Shown in pieces: positions 1 to 9,977 of a stretch of 64,000 bases of DNA; the stretch's first letter is position 1, and each line of letters starts with the position of its first letter. A program made the translations under genes and the position numbers. This stretch comes from Hyphomicrobiales bacterium (GTDB lineage Bacteria; Pseudomonadota; Alphaproteobacteria; Rhizobiales; RI-29): contig WGLQ01000019.1 of the NCBI GenBank assembly GCA_016125495.1, positions 1 to 64,000 on the forward strand, in the 5' to 3' direction. The notes under the pieces were generated by a model, which worked only from the letters and a program-made list of their open reading frames with translations, was not told the origin of the DNA and did no database searches.

Positions 1-119
1 CCCCACCCCCCCCACAACTACACACGCGCCCGGGGTCGGCATCACCAGCCCCCGCCCGCGGTACCGGCGGGGGGCGCCGGGGGGGGGGGGGGCGCGTCGG
101 CCTCGCGCGTGCCTCGCGC
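1..119. other. low-complexity window edge, probable contig end
   Basis: The first 13 bases are almost only C and positions 79-92 are an unbroken run of 14 G. No gene reads convincingly through this stretch, which lies just downstream of the usp stop codon on the minus strand. Such homopolymers at the very edge are typical of low-quality assembly ends, so the bases here should not be over-interpreted. Confidence 0.6.
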
Positions 120-623
120 TCAGGCGAGGGCGAGAATGTCCTCGGGCTTCAACGTTCCGGGGACGATGTAGATCGGGATCGGAAAGCTGCCGGCCATCTT
201 GCCGGCGAGCGAGGACACCAGTGGTCCAGGGCCTTCGGCCTCGCTCGAAGCGCCGAGCACGAGGATCGCGATATCCTCGTCGGCCTCGATCAATTCGATG
301 ATTTCCTGTGCTTTCTTGCCTTCCCTGATGATCTCCTCGGGCTCGAGATCACCACAGCTCACCTGCTCGAGCTTCATGCGTGCCATGCGGAACAATGCCC
401 GGGCGCGCTTGGTTTCCTCCTCACGCCGGATGGCCTCGACGCCCATCCAGTGATGGAAGTCGCCCGGCTCGATCACATAAAGAAAGACGAGCGAGCCGCC
501 GGTGCGACGCGCGACACGGGCAGCGAAGGTGAGGGCGACCGCGAATTCCGGGCTCTCGTCGACGACGACCAGGAACTTCCGTCGGTGGCCGGACTCGAAG
601 ACCTTGCGTAAACGGTGTGCCAT
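120..623 (-). CDS. universal stress protein, UspA family
   Basis: A 167-residue single-domain protein of the UspA alpha/beta fold. It opens with the family's typical first strand (KFLVVVDESPEF, about residues 16-27), followed by a helix and the hydrophobic second strand LVFLYVIEPG. The C-terminal nucleotide-binding loop is only partly kept: the usual G-x2-G-x9-G(S/T) pattern appears as VLGASSEAEGPGPLVSSL. ATP binding is therefore uncertain. Usp proteins are cytosolic and help survival under starvation or stress. It is the last gene of a minus-strand series (mutS, glnD, murJ, trpS, usp) whose order is familiar from Hyphomicrobiales. The gap from trpS is 122 bases and contains a hairpin, so it may have its own promoter. 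Confidence 0.88.
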   Translation of the reverse strand: MAHRLRKVFESGHRRKFLVVVDESPEFAVALTFAARVARRTGGSLVFLYVIEPGDFHHWMGVEAIRREEETKRARALFRMARMKLEQVSCGDLEPEEIIREGKKAQEIIELIEADEDIAILVLGASSEAEGPGPLVSSLAGKMAGSFPIPIYIVPGTLKPEDILALA

Positions 624-706
624 GTGCGCTCCTGCCGTGCCTGCGCGTCTGGACAGACCAAATAGTGTGTCAGATGTGCGGTCCCGTGCAAACCGTTTTG
701 ACGCCT

Positions 707-738
707 CGCCGCTCGGGTTGCATCGCCATCGAGCGGCG
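707..738 (-). repeat. hairpin just downstream of trpS
   Basis: A perfect 9-bp inverted repeat (CGCCGCTCG at 707-715, CGAGCGGCG at 730-738, 14-base loop) starts 7 bases past the trpS stop codon. No T-run follows it on the minus strand, so it is at best a weak terminator or attenuating structure between trpS and usp. Confidence 0.4.
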
Positions 739-745
739 GTCGGCC

Positions 746-1789
746 TCAGCCGATGAAGCCCATGATCCGGCGCACATCTCGCATGACCTCTCCGGCGATC
801 ACCCTGGCGCGGGACGAACCATCGGCGAGGATACGGTCGATTTCGGCGGGGTCCGCCATCAGCCGACGCATCTCGTCGCCGACGGGGCTCACCTTCTCGA
901 CCGCAAGATCGATCAGTGCCTTCTTGAAGGTGGAGAACTGTCCGCCGCCGAATTCACCGAGGACCGTCTCCGTCGTGGCCCCGGCGAGCGCTGCGTAGAT
1001 GCCGACGAGATTGCGCGCCTCGGGGCGCCCTTCGAGACCGGCGATTTCGGTCGGCAACGGCTCGGGGTCGGTCTTCGACTTCTTTATCTTCTTGGAGATG
1101 GCGTCGGCATCGTCCGTCATGTTGATGCGCGAGAGATCGGAAGGATCCGACTTCGACATCTTCGATGTCCCGTCGCGCAGCGACATGACACGCGTCGCCG
1201 GGCCGGTGATGAGCGGCTCGGGCAGCGGGAAGAAGCCGTCCGGATAGCCGGCGTCGGCACAGGAATCGGCAAAGTCCATGTTGAATTTCTGGGCGATGTC
1301 GCGGGCCAGCTCGAGGTGCTGCTTCTGGTCCTCGCCAACCGGCACATGAGTCGCCCGGTAAGCGAGAATGTCGGCGGCCATCAGATTGGGATACGCATAG
1401 AGGCCGACGGACGCGTTCTCCCGGTTCTTGCCGGCCTTCTCCTTGAACTGGGTCATGCGGTTCAGCCAGCCGATACGGGCCACGCAATTGAAGATCCAGC
1501 CGAGTTCGGCATGGGCCGAGACCTGGCTCTGGTTGAAGACGATGTGGCGCGTCGGATCGATGCCGGCGGCGAGATAGGCGGCAGTCACCTCACGGGTATT
1601 GCGGGCGAGTTCGGCCGGGCCACCCCAGACGGCGCGGTCCTGGGTGATCGCGTGCAAGTCGACGACGCAGTAGATGCAGTCGTAGCTCTCCTGCATCTCG
1701 GCGAAGCGCTTGATGGCACCGAGATAATTGCCGAGGTGCAGGTTGCCGCTCGGCTGCACGCCCGAAAACACGCGCTCCTTGATCTTCAT
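746..1789 (-). CDS. trpS: tryptophan--tRNA ligase
   Basis: This 347-residue class I aminoacyl-tRNA synthetase charges tRNA-Trp with tryptophan in the cytosol. The N-terminal Rossmann fold carries the HIGH-type signature as HLGN (residues 18-21 within [16 protein letters not shown]). The second signature, KMSKS, lies near residue 210 ([10 protein letters not shown]). Length and motif spacing match bacterial TrpS. The start [10 protein letters not shown] places the first signature at the normal distance from the N terminus. It lies between murJ (92 bases upstream) and usp and reads in the same direction. Nothing in the gene looks unusual. Confidence 0.97.
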   Translation of the reverse strand: MKIKERVFSGVQPSGNLHLGNYLGAIKRFAEMQESYDCIYCVVDLHAITQDRAVWGGPAELARNTREVTAAYLAAGIDPTRHIVFNQSQVSAHAELGWIFNCVARIGWLNRMTQFKEKAGKNRENASVGLYAYPNLMAADILAYRATHVPVGEDQKQHLELARDIAQKFNMDFADSCADAGYPDGFFPLPEPLITGPATRVMSLRDGTSKMSKSDPSDLSRINMTDDADAISKKIKKSKTDPEPLPTEIAGLEGRPEARNLVGIYAALAGATTETVLGEFGGGQFSTFKKALIDLAVEKVSPVGDEMRRLMADPAEIDRILADGSSRARVIAGEVMRDVRRIMGFIG

Positions 1790-1881
1790 GACCCACCTTT
1801 CCGAGAAATCGCCGGCTTTATTGCTCGCGCCCGCGGCCGGCGCAAGGGTGTCACGACAGATCGCAGGTGAGGACCGGGCAA

Positions 1882-3483
1882 TCAGGCCCGGGCATCGGGC
1901 CGTGCACGCCGTCGGCGCAGCTTGCGCATGATCGCTCCGATGTCGCCCGCGCCGGTCACCGCGCAGAGCACCCCGTAGACGACGGCGCCGGAGCCGACCA
2001 GCGCCGCAAGCGCCATGAGCTGCACGAGCAAGCCGCTCTCAGGCCCGAAAGCCGGCCGCAGCCAGACCGACAACCACCAGACCACGGCGGCCATGGCGAA
2101 GGCGCAGAGGATGATGCGTGGAAGCCGGCGAAGCAACCTGGCGTCGGCGATGAATTGGCCCCGAGCAACGAGTGTCGACCAGAGGAGGCCCGCGTTGATC
2201 CAGCCGGCGAGCGATGTCGCGACGGCGATGCCGACGTGCGGGTACCAGCCGGCTGCCACGAACGCGTAGAAGAGCGCGAGCGAGCCGACCACGTTCACCA
2301 GCATGCCCACGCCCGCATAGCGCATCGGCGTGCGCGTATCCTCACGCGCGAAGTAGGCCGGCGAGAAAACCTTGATCATGACGAAGGCCGGAAGGCCGAT
2401 GGCGAACGCGGCGAGGGCGAGCGAGACGGCCTCGGTGTCCGTCGACGAAAACGCACCCCGCTCGAACAGCACGCGGATGATCGGCTCGGGAATGGCGAAA
2501 AGGGCGGCGGCGGCCGGCAGCGTCAGGAGCAGGGAGAACTCGAGCGAACGGTTCTGGCTGTCCTGGACGGCCACCTCGTTGCCTGCACCGAGCTGGCGCG
2601 AGACATCGGGCAGCAGAACGACGCCGATGGCGATCCCGACGACGCCGAGCGGAAGCTGATAGATGCGGTCGGCATAGTAGAGATAGGCGATGGCGCCTGC
2701 CTCGAGGGAGGCGATCATCGTTCCGACGACAATGTTGATCTGGGTGATACCTCCGGCGACGAGACCCGGAATGCCGAGCGAAACCAGCCGGCGGACATCG
2801 GGCGTCAAGCGCGGCCGGCGCAGGGCGAGCGTCACGCCGGCGTTGCGCGCCGCGGCCAGGAGCATGACGAGCTGGAGAACCCCCGCGACCGCGACGCCCC
2901 AGGCGAGTGCGAGCCCCGCGTCACTCGAATTGCCGAGGCCGAACAAATGGGCAAGTCCGATCGCCGCGATCAAGACGATGTTGAGGAGGATCGGCGCAGC
3001 AGCGGCGGCCCAGAAGCGGCGCAGCGCATTGAGCAGCCCCGAGAGCAAGGCAACCAGCGACATGCAGAGCAGGTAGGGAAATGTGATCCGCGTCAGCAAC
3101 ACGGCGAGGTCGAACTTCTCGGGGCTCGCTGCAAAACCCGGCGTGATGGCGAGCACGAGCCAGGGCATCGCGATCTGGGCCACGGCCGTCAGGACCAGCA
3201 GCACCAAGACGAGGCCAGCCATCGCTTCCTCGGCGAAGCGGCGGGCATGATCGTGACCATCGGTTTCGAGCTTCTTGGCAAAGAGCGGAACGAACGCCGA
3301 GTTGAAAGCACCCTCGCCGAACAGTCGGCGAAACAGATTGGGCAGACGGAACGCGGCAAAGAACGCATCGGCGACAACGCCGGTGCCCAGCACGCCGGCG
3401 ATGAGGATATCGCGAACGAAGCCGAGCACGCGGCTCACCATGGTCAAGCCGCCGACCGTCGCGAACGCCCTGTAGAGCCCCAT
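1882..3483 (-). CDS. murJ: lipid II flippase MurJ (MviN)
   Basis: A polytopic inner-membrane protein of 533 residues from the chosen start. MurJ moves the undecaprenyl-linked peptidoglycan precursor lipid II to the periplasmic face, as a member of the MOP exporter superfamily with about 14 membrane helices. The N terminus [25 protein letters not shown] is the family's signature opening, and the motif [15 protein letters not shown] follows near residue 60. The open frame extends 20 residues further upstream, but that part is not MurJ-like, so the internal ATG at 3483 is used. It sits 72 bases after glnD; the glnD-murJ adjacency is common in alphaproteobacteria. The last dozen residues form a short Arg-rich cytoplasmic tail. 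Confidence 0.95.
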   Translation of the reverse strand: MGLYRAFATVGGLTMVSRVLGFVRDILIAGVLGTGVVADAFFAAFRLPNLFRRLFGEGAFNSAFVPLFAKKLETDGHDHARRFAEEAMAGLVLVLLVLTAVAQIAMPWLVLAITPGFAASPEKFDLAVLLTRITFPYLLCMSLVALLSGLLNALRRFWAAAAAPILLNIVLIAAIGLAHLFGLGNSSDAGLALAWGVAVAGVLQLVMLLAAARNAGVTLALRRPRLTPDVRRLVSLGIPGLVAGGITQINIVVGTMIASLEAGAIAYLYYADRIYQLPLGVVGIAIGVVLLPDVSRQLGAGNEVAVQDSQNRSLEFSLLLTLPAAAALFAIPEPIIRVLFERGAFSSTDTEAVSLALAAFAIGLPAFVMIKVFSPAYFAREDTRTPMRYAGVGMLVNVVGSLALFYAFVAAGWYPHVGIAVATSLAGWINAGLLWSTLVARGQFIADARLLRRLPRIILCAFAMAAVVWWLSVWLRPAFGPESGLLVQLMALAALVGSGAVVYGVLCAVTGAGDIGAIMRKLRRRRARPDARA

Positions 3484-3555
3484 GCCACCTCTCTCCGGCC
3501 ACTCGCGGGCGGCCACTTCACATGAGCTGCCGCCCCTGCCCAATACCGTCCTTCG

Positions 3556-6357
3556 TCAACCGGCGGCTTCGACCTCGTCACCCGTGCGCGAGAGCACTTC
3601 GAGGAGGCGCTCGCGCACCGAGCGCTGCCTGGCCGGCTGGACGATCTTCCTGCCGGAGAGGTCGGTGACGTAGAAGACGTCGACGACGCGCTCGCCGAAC
3701 GTCGTGACATGCGCGGAATTGATGTCGAGGTCGAGTTCCGAGAGCGCGCTCGTCAGCTCGTGGAGCAGGCCCAGCCGGTCGCGCCCGCTCACTTCGATCA
3801 CGGTGAAGGCATTCGACAGGGAATTGTCGATCGAGACGTCCGGCGCGACGGAAAAGGCCGCGAGGCGCGGCGCCAGGCGGCGCTTGCCCTTCATGAGGCG
3901 GGCAAGCGTCGTCTCGCCGCGCAGGAGCTTCTCGATGGAGGCGACAATTCGCCCGGCGCGACGTTCCTCGTCGGCATCGCTGCCGAGATCGCGCGAAATG
4001 AGGAAGGTGTCGAGGGCCATGCCATCGCGCGTCGTATAGACCCGAGCGCTCACGATGTCGGCGCCAGCGGACGAGCAGGCGCCCGCCATCAGTGCGAGAA
4101 TCGCCGGATGGCTCTGCGTGTATATGGTCAGCGAGGTCAGCGCGGCGAACGGATCGGTCGCCAAGTGGGAGGCCACCGTTCTGCCGGCGGCGTCCGCCTC
4201 GAGCATGAGGCGGGCATCGGCAATCTGCTGCTCGCGGCCGGTGCGCAGCCAATAGCCCGGATGGTGACGCGCAATGAGGCCCTCGACGACATCGGAATGG
4301 AGATCGCCGAGCGCGGTGCGGAACGCCGCCTCGGCACGCGCCACCTTCTCGACCGTCGTCGGGGCCGCACTGTCGCCCGCGAGCAGCGGCTCGGTCGCGT
4401 AATAGAGCTGGCGAAGCAGCTGGCCCTTCCAACCGGTCCACACGCCGGGACCCACCGCCCTGATGTCGACGACCGTCAGCACGAGGAGGAGACGAAGGCG
4501 CTCCAGCGTCTGCACGATCTCGGCGAAGTCGCGGATCGTCTTGGGGTCCGCCAGATCGCGCGACTGGGCGAAGTTGCTCATGACGAGGTGGTTCTCGATG
4601 AGCCAGGCGACGGTGTCGGTCTCGGCGTCGGTCAAGCCGAAGCGCGGACAGAGAGATTTCGCGATGCGGGCGCCCGCGATCGAGTGATCCTCCTTGCGGC
4701 CCTTGGCGATGTCGTGGAGGAAAGCCGCGACGTAGAGCAGGCGCGAATTCTTCAGATGGGGAAAAATCTCGGTGGCGAGCGGGTGATCCTCCTCGAGCTG
4801 GCCCCGTTCGATACGCGAGACGAGGCCGACCGTGCGGATCAGATGCTCGTCCACCGTGAAGTGGTGGTACATGTTGAACTGCATCATCGCGACGACGCGG
4901 CCGAACTCGGGAACGAAACGGCCGAGCACGCCGGCCTCGTTCATCTTGCGCAGCACGGGTTCGGCTCCGGCCTTCGACGTCATCAGCTTGAGGAAGATGG
5001 CGTTGGCGACGGGGTCGGCGCGCAAGCCGTCGTCGATGAGCCGCAGCGAGCCGTGCACGAGCCGGATCGCCTCGGGATGAAACAACAGGTCGTGCTGCTC
5101 GGCGAGCTGGAACATGCGGATGATGTTAACGGGATCGCGCCGGAACACGTCCCGATCCTCGAGCGTCAAGCGGCCGTGCTCGACCTTGAAGTCGGTCATG
5201 CGCCGGATCTTGATGCGACTGCGCCAGCCGAGGCCGCGAACCAGCGCACCCAGGCTCGGGGTGGATTTGAGCTGCCGCAGTTCGAGCGCCGCGCAGAGGA
5301 TGCGCGTCAGTTCACCGACCTCCTTGGCGACGAGAAAATAATGCTTCATGAAGCGCTCGACGGAGCGCAGCCCGGCGTGGCCCTGGTAGCCGAGGCGCGT
5401 GGCCATCTCCGGCTGGAGGTCGAACGTCAGGCGCTCGTCCGCACGCCCAGTGAGGAAATGGAGGTGGCAGCGCACCGTCCAAAGGAAGTCCTCACAGCGG
5501 CGATAGGCGTGGTACTCCGAGGGACTGAAAACACCACCCGCGACCGCACCCTCGCCCGGTTCGGCGTCGTGCAGATACTTCATCAGCCAGTGCAGCGTGT
5601 GGAGGTCGCGCAGGCCGCCTTTTCCATCCTTCACATTGGGCTCGACGAGATAGCGCGATTCTCCGGTGCGGGCGTGGCGGTCGTCGCGTTCCGCGAGCTT
5701 GGCCTCGACGAACTCCCGGCCGGTGCCCGGCACGAGCGAAGCACGGAACTTCGTTTCGAACGCGGTGAACAGCTCCGCCTCACCGTGAACGTGGCGGGCA
5801 TCCAGGAGGGAGGTGCGGATCGTCATGTCGGAGCGCGCGGCGTTCATGCACTGGTCGACGGTGCGCGTGGCATGACCGACCTTGAAGCCGATGTCCCAGA
5901 GCAGATAGAGAATGTACTCAACGACGGTTTCCCCCCACGCGGTCTGCTTGTAGGGGAGGAGAAACAGGAGATCGATGTCGGAGCCGGGCGCAAGCAGGCC
6001 GCGGCCGTAGCCGCCCGTCGCGGCCACAGCGATGCGCTCGCCGCTCGAGAGGTTGGTGGCGCGGTAGACGTCGGTCGCGGCATGGTCGAAAATGAGTCGG
6101 ACGAGCTCGTCCTGGAAATGCGAGAGCCCGGCGGCGCAGGCGCGCCCCTTGCCGTCGGCGAGAAGGCGGCGCTCGGAGGCCGCCAGGGCGTGCCGCCGCA
6201 GGTACTTGAGGCGCTCGAGGAGTGCAGGACGCGCGCCTTCGCCGTGCTCGGCATGAAGGGCGGCGAGTTCGGCGCGCAACCGTGTGGGATCGAAATAGGG
6301 CGGCGACGGCAGAAGTGCCTCGTCAGTCCGGGCCGTAGTCGTGTGCATGGCGGTCAA
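3556..6357 (-). CDS. glnD: [protein-PII] uridylyltransferase/uridylyl-removing enzyme
   Basis: A 933-residue bifunctional nitrogen sensor. It adds UMP to PII proteins (such as the GlnK in this window) when glutamine is low and removes it when glutamine is high. The domains are in standard order: a nucleotidyltransferase domain with the metal-binding motif GSDIDLLFL near residue 127; a helical GlnE-like segment; an HD hydrolase domain with HDIAKG near residue 547; and two ACT domains for glutamine sensing (about 735-790 and 847-900, the latter beginning FTVIEVSGRDRLGLLHEL). Its start overlaps the mutS stop by four bases (ATGA), so mutS and glnD are probably translationally coupled. Both catalytic centres look intact. 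Confidence 0.97.
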   Translation of the reverse strand: MTAMHTTTARTDEALLPSPPYFDPTRLRAELAALHAEHGEGARPALLERLKYLRRHALAASERRLLADGKGRACAAGLSHFQDELVRLIFDHAATDVYRATNLSSGERIAVAATGGYGRGLLAPGSDIDLLFLLPYKQTAWGETVVEYILYLLWDIGFKVGHATRTVDQCMNAARSDMTIRTSLLDARHVHGEAELFTAFETKFRASLVPGTGREFVEAKLAERDDRHARTGESRYLVEPNVKDGKGGLRDLHTLHWLMKYLHDAEPGEGAVAGGVFSPSEYHAYRRCEDFLWTVRCHLHFLTGRADERLTFDLQPEMATRLGYQGHAGLRSVERFMKHYFLVAKEVGELTRILCAALELRQLKSTPSLGALVRGLGWRSRIKIRRMTDFKVEHGRLTLEDRDVFRRDPVNIIRMFQLAEQHDLLFHPEAIRLVHGSLRLIDDGLRADPVANAIFLKLMTSKAGAEPVLRKMNEAGVLGRFVPEFGRVVAMMQFNMYHHFTVDEHLIRTVGLVSRIERGQLEEDHPLATEIFPHLKNSRLLYVAAFLHDIAKGRKEDHSIAGARIAKSLCPRFGLTDAETDTVAWLIENHLVMSNFAQSRDLADPKTIRDFAEIVQTLERLRLLLVLTVVDIRAVGPGVWTGWKGQLLRQLYYATEPLLAGDSAAPTTVEKVARAEAAFRTALGDLHSDVVEGLIARHHPGYWLRTGREQQIADARLMLEADAAGRTVASHLATDPFAALTSLTIYTQSHPAILALMAGACSSAGADIVSARVYTTRDGMALDTFLISRDLGSDADEERRAGRIVASIEKLLRGETTLARLMKGKRRLAPRLAAFSVAPDVSIDNSLSNAFTVIEVSGRDRLGLLHELTSALSELDLDINSAHVTTFGERVVDVFYVTDLSGRKIVQPARQRSVRERLLEVLSRTGDEVEAAG

Positions 6358-9344
6358 CCTCCCCGCTCGCGGTCCGACGGGCTGCCATCGCGGGTGAGTT
6401 CGCGCAGTCGGTAGAGAAGCTCGAGCGCCTCGCGCGGGGTGAGCTCATCCGGGCTCGCCGATCGCAGGAGTACCAGTGCCGGATGCTCAGGAGCGGTATT
6501 CTCACGCGAGGGTGCGGCAGAATTCGGTGTGGTGGCCGCGAACAGCGGGAGATCGGCAACGAGGGCCGCTGGATCGGGCCGGGCGCCCTCGGCCTCGAGG
6601 CGCTGCAGTATCTCCCTGGCCCGGGCGATGACGGGAGATGGCAGACCTGCGAGCTTGGCGACCTGGATGCCATACGAGCGGTCCGCGGCACCGGGGACCA
6701 CTCGGTGGAGAAAAACGATCTCGTCCTTCCATTCCCGCACATCGATCGTGGCGTTGGCGACGCCGGGCAGCCGCCCAGCGAGTGCCGTCAGCTCATGGTA
6801 GTGGGTGGCAAAGAGCGCGCGGCACCGATTGACGGAATGCAAATGCTCGATCGTCGCCCAGGCGATCGAAAGACCGTCGAACGTGGAGGTGCCGCGGCCG
6901 ATCTCGTCGAGGATGACGAGGGAATGCTCGCCGGCCTGATGCAGGATCGCCGCCGTCTCGACCATTTCAACCATGAAGGTCGAGCGTCCCCGGGCGAGGT
7001 CGTCGGAGGCGCCGACGCGACTGAAAACCCGATCGACGACGCCGATCCGGGCGCGTTCGGCGGGAACGAACGAGCCCATCTGGGCAAGGATGGCGATGAG
7101 CGCATTCTGGCGCAGGTACGTCGACTTGCCGGACATGTTCGGTCCGGTCATCACCAGGATGCGCGCGCGAAGGGTCTCGTCGAAGCCGGGCCCGGCCTGG
7201 GCGCTCGCGGCGGAAAGCGGCTGCTCGGGCAGAGGCCCCTGCGGCAAGGCTCCGGCGCTCTTGGAAGGCGAGCGGCGGCGCGAGGTGGCCTGCCGCGGGC
7301 CCGGTACACTCGGGGCGCTCGGAGCGGCCAAACCAAGCATGCAGTCGTTGGCGATGAAGGGCGCCTCACGGGCAGCCGCCTGGGCCTGCTCGACGACCGG
7401 GTGGCGCCCCGCCTCGATCTCGAAGGCGAGGCCCTCGACAACCGACGGGCGCACGTAGTTGCGCTCGCTAGCGAGTTCGGCGAGCCCGGCGTGGACATCG
7501 AGTTCGGCGAGGGCATCGGCCAAGGCGGCGAGACGATCGGCCTCGGCACCGACGAAGTTGGCGAGTTCGGCGAAGACCTCCTGTTCGATGGCCAGCGTGC
7601 GCTCGGCGGCGGCGGTGATGCGGCCTTCGATCGATTCCAGCTCGTCGGTCGAAAAGCGCAGCGCCGAGACCAGCGTCTGGCGATGGCGGAAGCGCTCGCT
7701 CAGCGGCGGCTTCAGGAAGCGCTCACCATGAGTCTGGGTCAGCTCGATGAAATAACCGAGCATGTTGTTGTGGCGCACCTTGAGTGAGGCGACACCGGTC
7801 TCGGTCTGATAGCGCGTCTGCAGCTCGGCCAGAACCTGCCGGCTGCGATCGCGCAACAGGCGGTTCTCGTCGAGTTCGGCACGAAAACCCTCGCGAACGA
7901 AACCGCCATCGCGGCGCGCGATGGGCAATTCGTCGGCGAGGGCGCGCTGGAGCTCGTCGGCAAGCGTGCGGTTGCCAGCCGAGAGAATGGCGGCGATGCG
8001 CGAGAGCGCCTCCGGCAGGCCGGCGAGGCCGGCGGCCCCCACGAGGAGATCGCCCGCAGTCACGGCACGATGGAGGGCGTCGCGCACGGCACCGAGATCG
8101 CGCGGCCCACCGCGCGACAAGGCCAGCCGCGAGACCGCGCGCGGGACGTCCGGGGCGCCGCGCAGTACGCCTCTGAGGCCTTCGCGCAAGCGCGCATCGG
8201 TGAGGAGGAAATCGACCGCATCGAGGCGGGCGGCGATGGCGGAAGGATCGCGCAGCGGCGCCGAGAGCCGGCGAGCCAGCTCGCGGGCCCCGCCGGGCGT
8301 TACCGTGCGGTCGATGGCGGCGAGCAGGCTGCCGCGACGCTCGCCGGAAATGGTGCGTTCGAGCTCCAGATTGCGGCGCGTGGCGGCGTCCATGACGAGG
8401 TTGGCGGTGGTCCCGAAACGGACCGGTTCGCGCAGGCGGGCGCTGGCGCCGAGCTGCGTCAACTCGACATAGCGCAGGACCGCGGCGATGGCCGCCAACT
8501 CGGGCCGTGTGAAGCCACCGAGGCTTTCGAGATCGGCGAGCCCGAGGCGCTCCTTGAGGTCGCGGGTGCCGGTGGCGCTGTCGAAGTAGGGCGCCGGGAC
8601 CGGCGTCGCAGAGGCCCGCGTCATACCGATCGCCCGGTCGCGCAGCGCATCTCGCGCGAGATGATCGGCGAGCAGGACCTCGCCCGGATCGAGGCGGACG
8701 AGTTCGCCGGCGAGATCGGCGGCCGCGACCGTGCCGACGCAAAAGTCACCCGTCGAGATGTCGACGGCGGCGAGCGCGTACGCCGTCGCGTGACCCGGAA
8801 CACCGGGCGAGGGCTGCGTCGTGGCGGCATGCGGAAAGAGGGCGAGAAGGAAGTTGTTGCGGGCCGCATCGAGGAGATTGTCCTCGGTCAGCGTGCCGGG
8901 TGTGACGAGGCGGACGACCTCACGCCGCACGACGGCTTTGGAGCCGCGCTTGCGCGCCTCGGCGGGATCCTCGGTCTGCTCGCAGACCGCTACCCGGTAG
9001 CCCGCCTGGATCAACTTCTGAAGATACTCGTCGCCGCGCGCCACGGGCACGCCGGCCATCGGGATGTCCTCGCCCCGGTGCTTGCCGCGCTTGGTCAGGG
9101 CGATCGACAGTGCTCGGCTCGCGACGACGGCGTCCTCGAAGAACAGCTCGTAGAAGTCGCCCATCCTGTAGAACAGCAGACAGTCCGGATTGGCCGACTT
9201 GATCTCGATGTATTGGGCCATGACCGGCGTCGCGCCATCGCCGGCCGGCTCGCCGAACGGATTGCCGTCCGCGCCGTCCGCCGAACCCCTGCCGGGGCGG
9301 CAAGCATCGTCGGTCGCCCTTGTCACCCGGCCGGCTCCGTCCAT
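6354..9344 (-). CDS. mutS: DNA mismatch repair ATPase MutS
   Basis: MutS binds base mismatches and small loops and starts repair with MutL. From the ATG at 9344, which has an AAGGA ribosome site just upstream, the protein is 996 residues, longer than the usual 850-910. The mismatch-binding domain keeps the Phe-x-Glu element (FYRMGDFYELFFEDA). The ATPase domain has Walker A TGPNMSGKST near residue 735, Walker B with ILDEIGRGTSTFDG, and the helix-turn-helix dimer region. Two stretches explain the length: an N-terminal tail of about 40 residues, and a Pro/Ser/Arg-rich low-complexity insert (about residues 670-716) just ahead of the ATPase. A TTG at 9377 is an alternative start. Confidence 0.95.
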   Translation of the reverse strand: MDGAGRVTRATDDACRPGRGSADGADGNPFGEPAGDGATPVMAQYIEIKSANPDCLLFYRMGDFYELFFEDAVVASRALSIALTKRGKHRGEDIPMAGVPVARGDEYLQKLIQAGYRVAVCEQTEDPAEARKRGSKAVVRREVVRLVTPGTLTEDNLLDAARNNFLLALFPHAATTQPSPGVPGHATAYALAAVDISTGDFCVGTVAAADLAGELVRLDPGEVLLADHLARDALRDRAIGMTRASATPVPAPYFDSATGTRDLKERLGLADLESLGGFTRPELAAIAAVLRYVELTQLGASARLREPVRFGTTANLVMDAATRRNLELERTISGERRGSLLAAIDRTVTPGGARELARRLSAPLRDPSAIAARLDAVDFLLTDARLREGLRGVLRGAPDVPRAVSRLALSRGGPRDLGAVRDALHRAVTAGDLLVGAAGLAGLPEALSRIAAILSAGNRTLADELQRALADELPIARRDGGFVREGFRAELDENRLLRDRSRQVLAELQTRYQTETGVASLKVRHNNMLGYFIELTQTHGERFLKPPLSERFRHRQTLVSALRFSTDELESIEGRITAAAERTLAIEQEVFAELANFVGAEADRLAALADALAELDVHAGLAELASERNYVRPSVVEGLAFEIEAGRHPVVEQAQAAAREAPFIANDCMLGLAAPSAPSVPGPRQATSRRRSPSKSAGALPQGPLPEQPLSAASAQAGPGFDETLRARILVMTGPNMSGKSTYLRQNALIAILAQMGSFVPAERARIGVVDRVFSRVGASDDLARGRSTFMVEMVETAAILHQAGEHSLVILDEIGRGTSTFDGLSIAWATIEHLHSVNRCRALFATHYHELTALAGRLPGVANATIDVREWKDEIVFLHRVVPGAADRSYGIQVAKLAGLPSPVIARAREILQRLEAEGARPDPAALVADLPLFAATTPNSAAPSRENTAPEHPALVLLRSASPDELTPREALELLYRLRELTRDGSPSDRERGG

Positions 9345-9438
9345 ACCGTTCCTTGCCGCCGTTCGCGGCGGCCCCAAGCTTTAGCGGTTCCGGCCGGCCA
9401 GGAAAACCGGCGCGCGGGGCCGTCCGCCGCCTCGTGCC

Positions 9439-9798
9439 TCATCCGAACGGAGCGGAAAAGATCATCCAGGCGCCGAAAGCGATGAAGGCAAAGCCGAGCA
9501 GATGGCTGATTGTGATCGCTTCCTTCAGGTAAAGAACCGAAAACGCGCAAAACACCACCAGCGTGATGACTTCCTGGATCGTCTTGAGCTGGGCCGCTGA
9601 ATAGACGGCATGACCAAGTCGATTCGCCGGTACCGCCAGCCAATACTCGAAGAACGCGATGCCCCAACTTGCGAGAACGACGATCCAAAGGGGCGCCGAC
9701 TTGAAGCCGAGGTGGCCGTACCAGGCGAACGTCATGAAGACGTTCGAGGCGACGAGAAGGACGATGGGCAGCACGTAGACGTGGATCGAGGCGGACAT
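9439..9798 (-). CDS. small four-helix membrane protein, DMT type (DUF486)
   Basis: A 119-residue protein consisting of four hydrophobic segments. It resembles the DUF486/DMT-like family, which is related in layout to small multidrug-resistance proteins. Characteristic stretches are VFMTFAWYGHLGF, FFEYWLAVPANRLGH and the final helix LLGFAFIAFGAWMIF. No substrate can be assigned. The chosen ATG at 9798 opens MSASIHVYVLPIV, directly before the first membrane helix. The frame continues 24 residues upstream but that part is not membrane-like. It lies between mutS and the olsB-like gene with its own upstream region containing an inverted repeat. Confidence 0.85.
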   Translation of the reverse strand: MSASIHVYVLPIVLLVASNVFMTFAWYGHLGFKSAPLWIVVLASWGIAFFEYWLAVPANRLGHAVYSAAQLKTIQEVITLVVFCAFSVLYLKEAITISHLLGFAFIAFGAWMIFSAPFG

Positions 9799-9844
9799 GG
9801 GAACCTCGGGCGATACGTCGAAAGGATTCCGGGGGTTGGTTCTG

Positions 9845-9874
9845 GCGAATGGTCGACCAATCGCGTCCATTCGC
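9845..9874. repeat. inverted repeat upstream of the DUF486 gene
   Basis: GCGAATGG (9845-9852) and CCATTCGC (9867-9874) form an 8-bp inverted repeat with a 14-base spacer, about 50-75 bases upstream of the ATG at 9798. Spacing and position would suit an operator for a dimeric repressor, but no known motif is recognised. Confidence 0.35.
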
Positions 9875-9977
9875 GAGCCACGCGGCAGCGATCCATCGTA
9901 CCGCCGCTCGCAAGGCGCGCCGGCACGCTGGCCAACTCACGGTCTGGCGGACAGCCGTCCAGGCCTATCCGAGCCAC

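Noticed and set aside
1867-3525. 552-residue frame antisense to murJ
   Set aside because: Composition is dominated by Arg, Glu, Asp, Gln and His as expected from reversed hydrophobic codons of a membrane protein.
3709-6414. 901-residue open frame antisense to glnD
   Set aside because: It lies entirely over a well-supported gene; in very GC-rich DNA such long mirror frames arise from codon bias. The translation is low-complexity, rich in Arg, Glu and Gly, and lacks family motifs.
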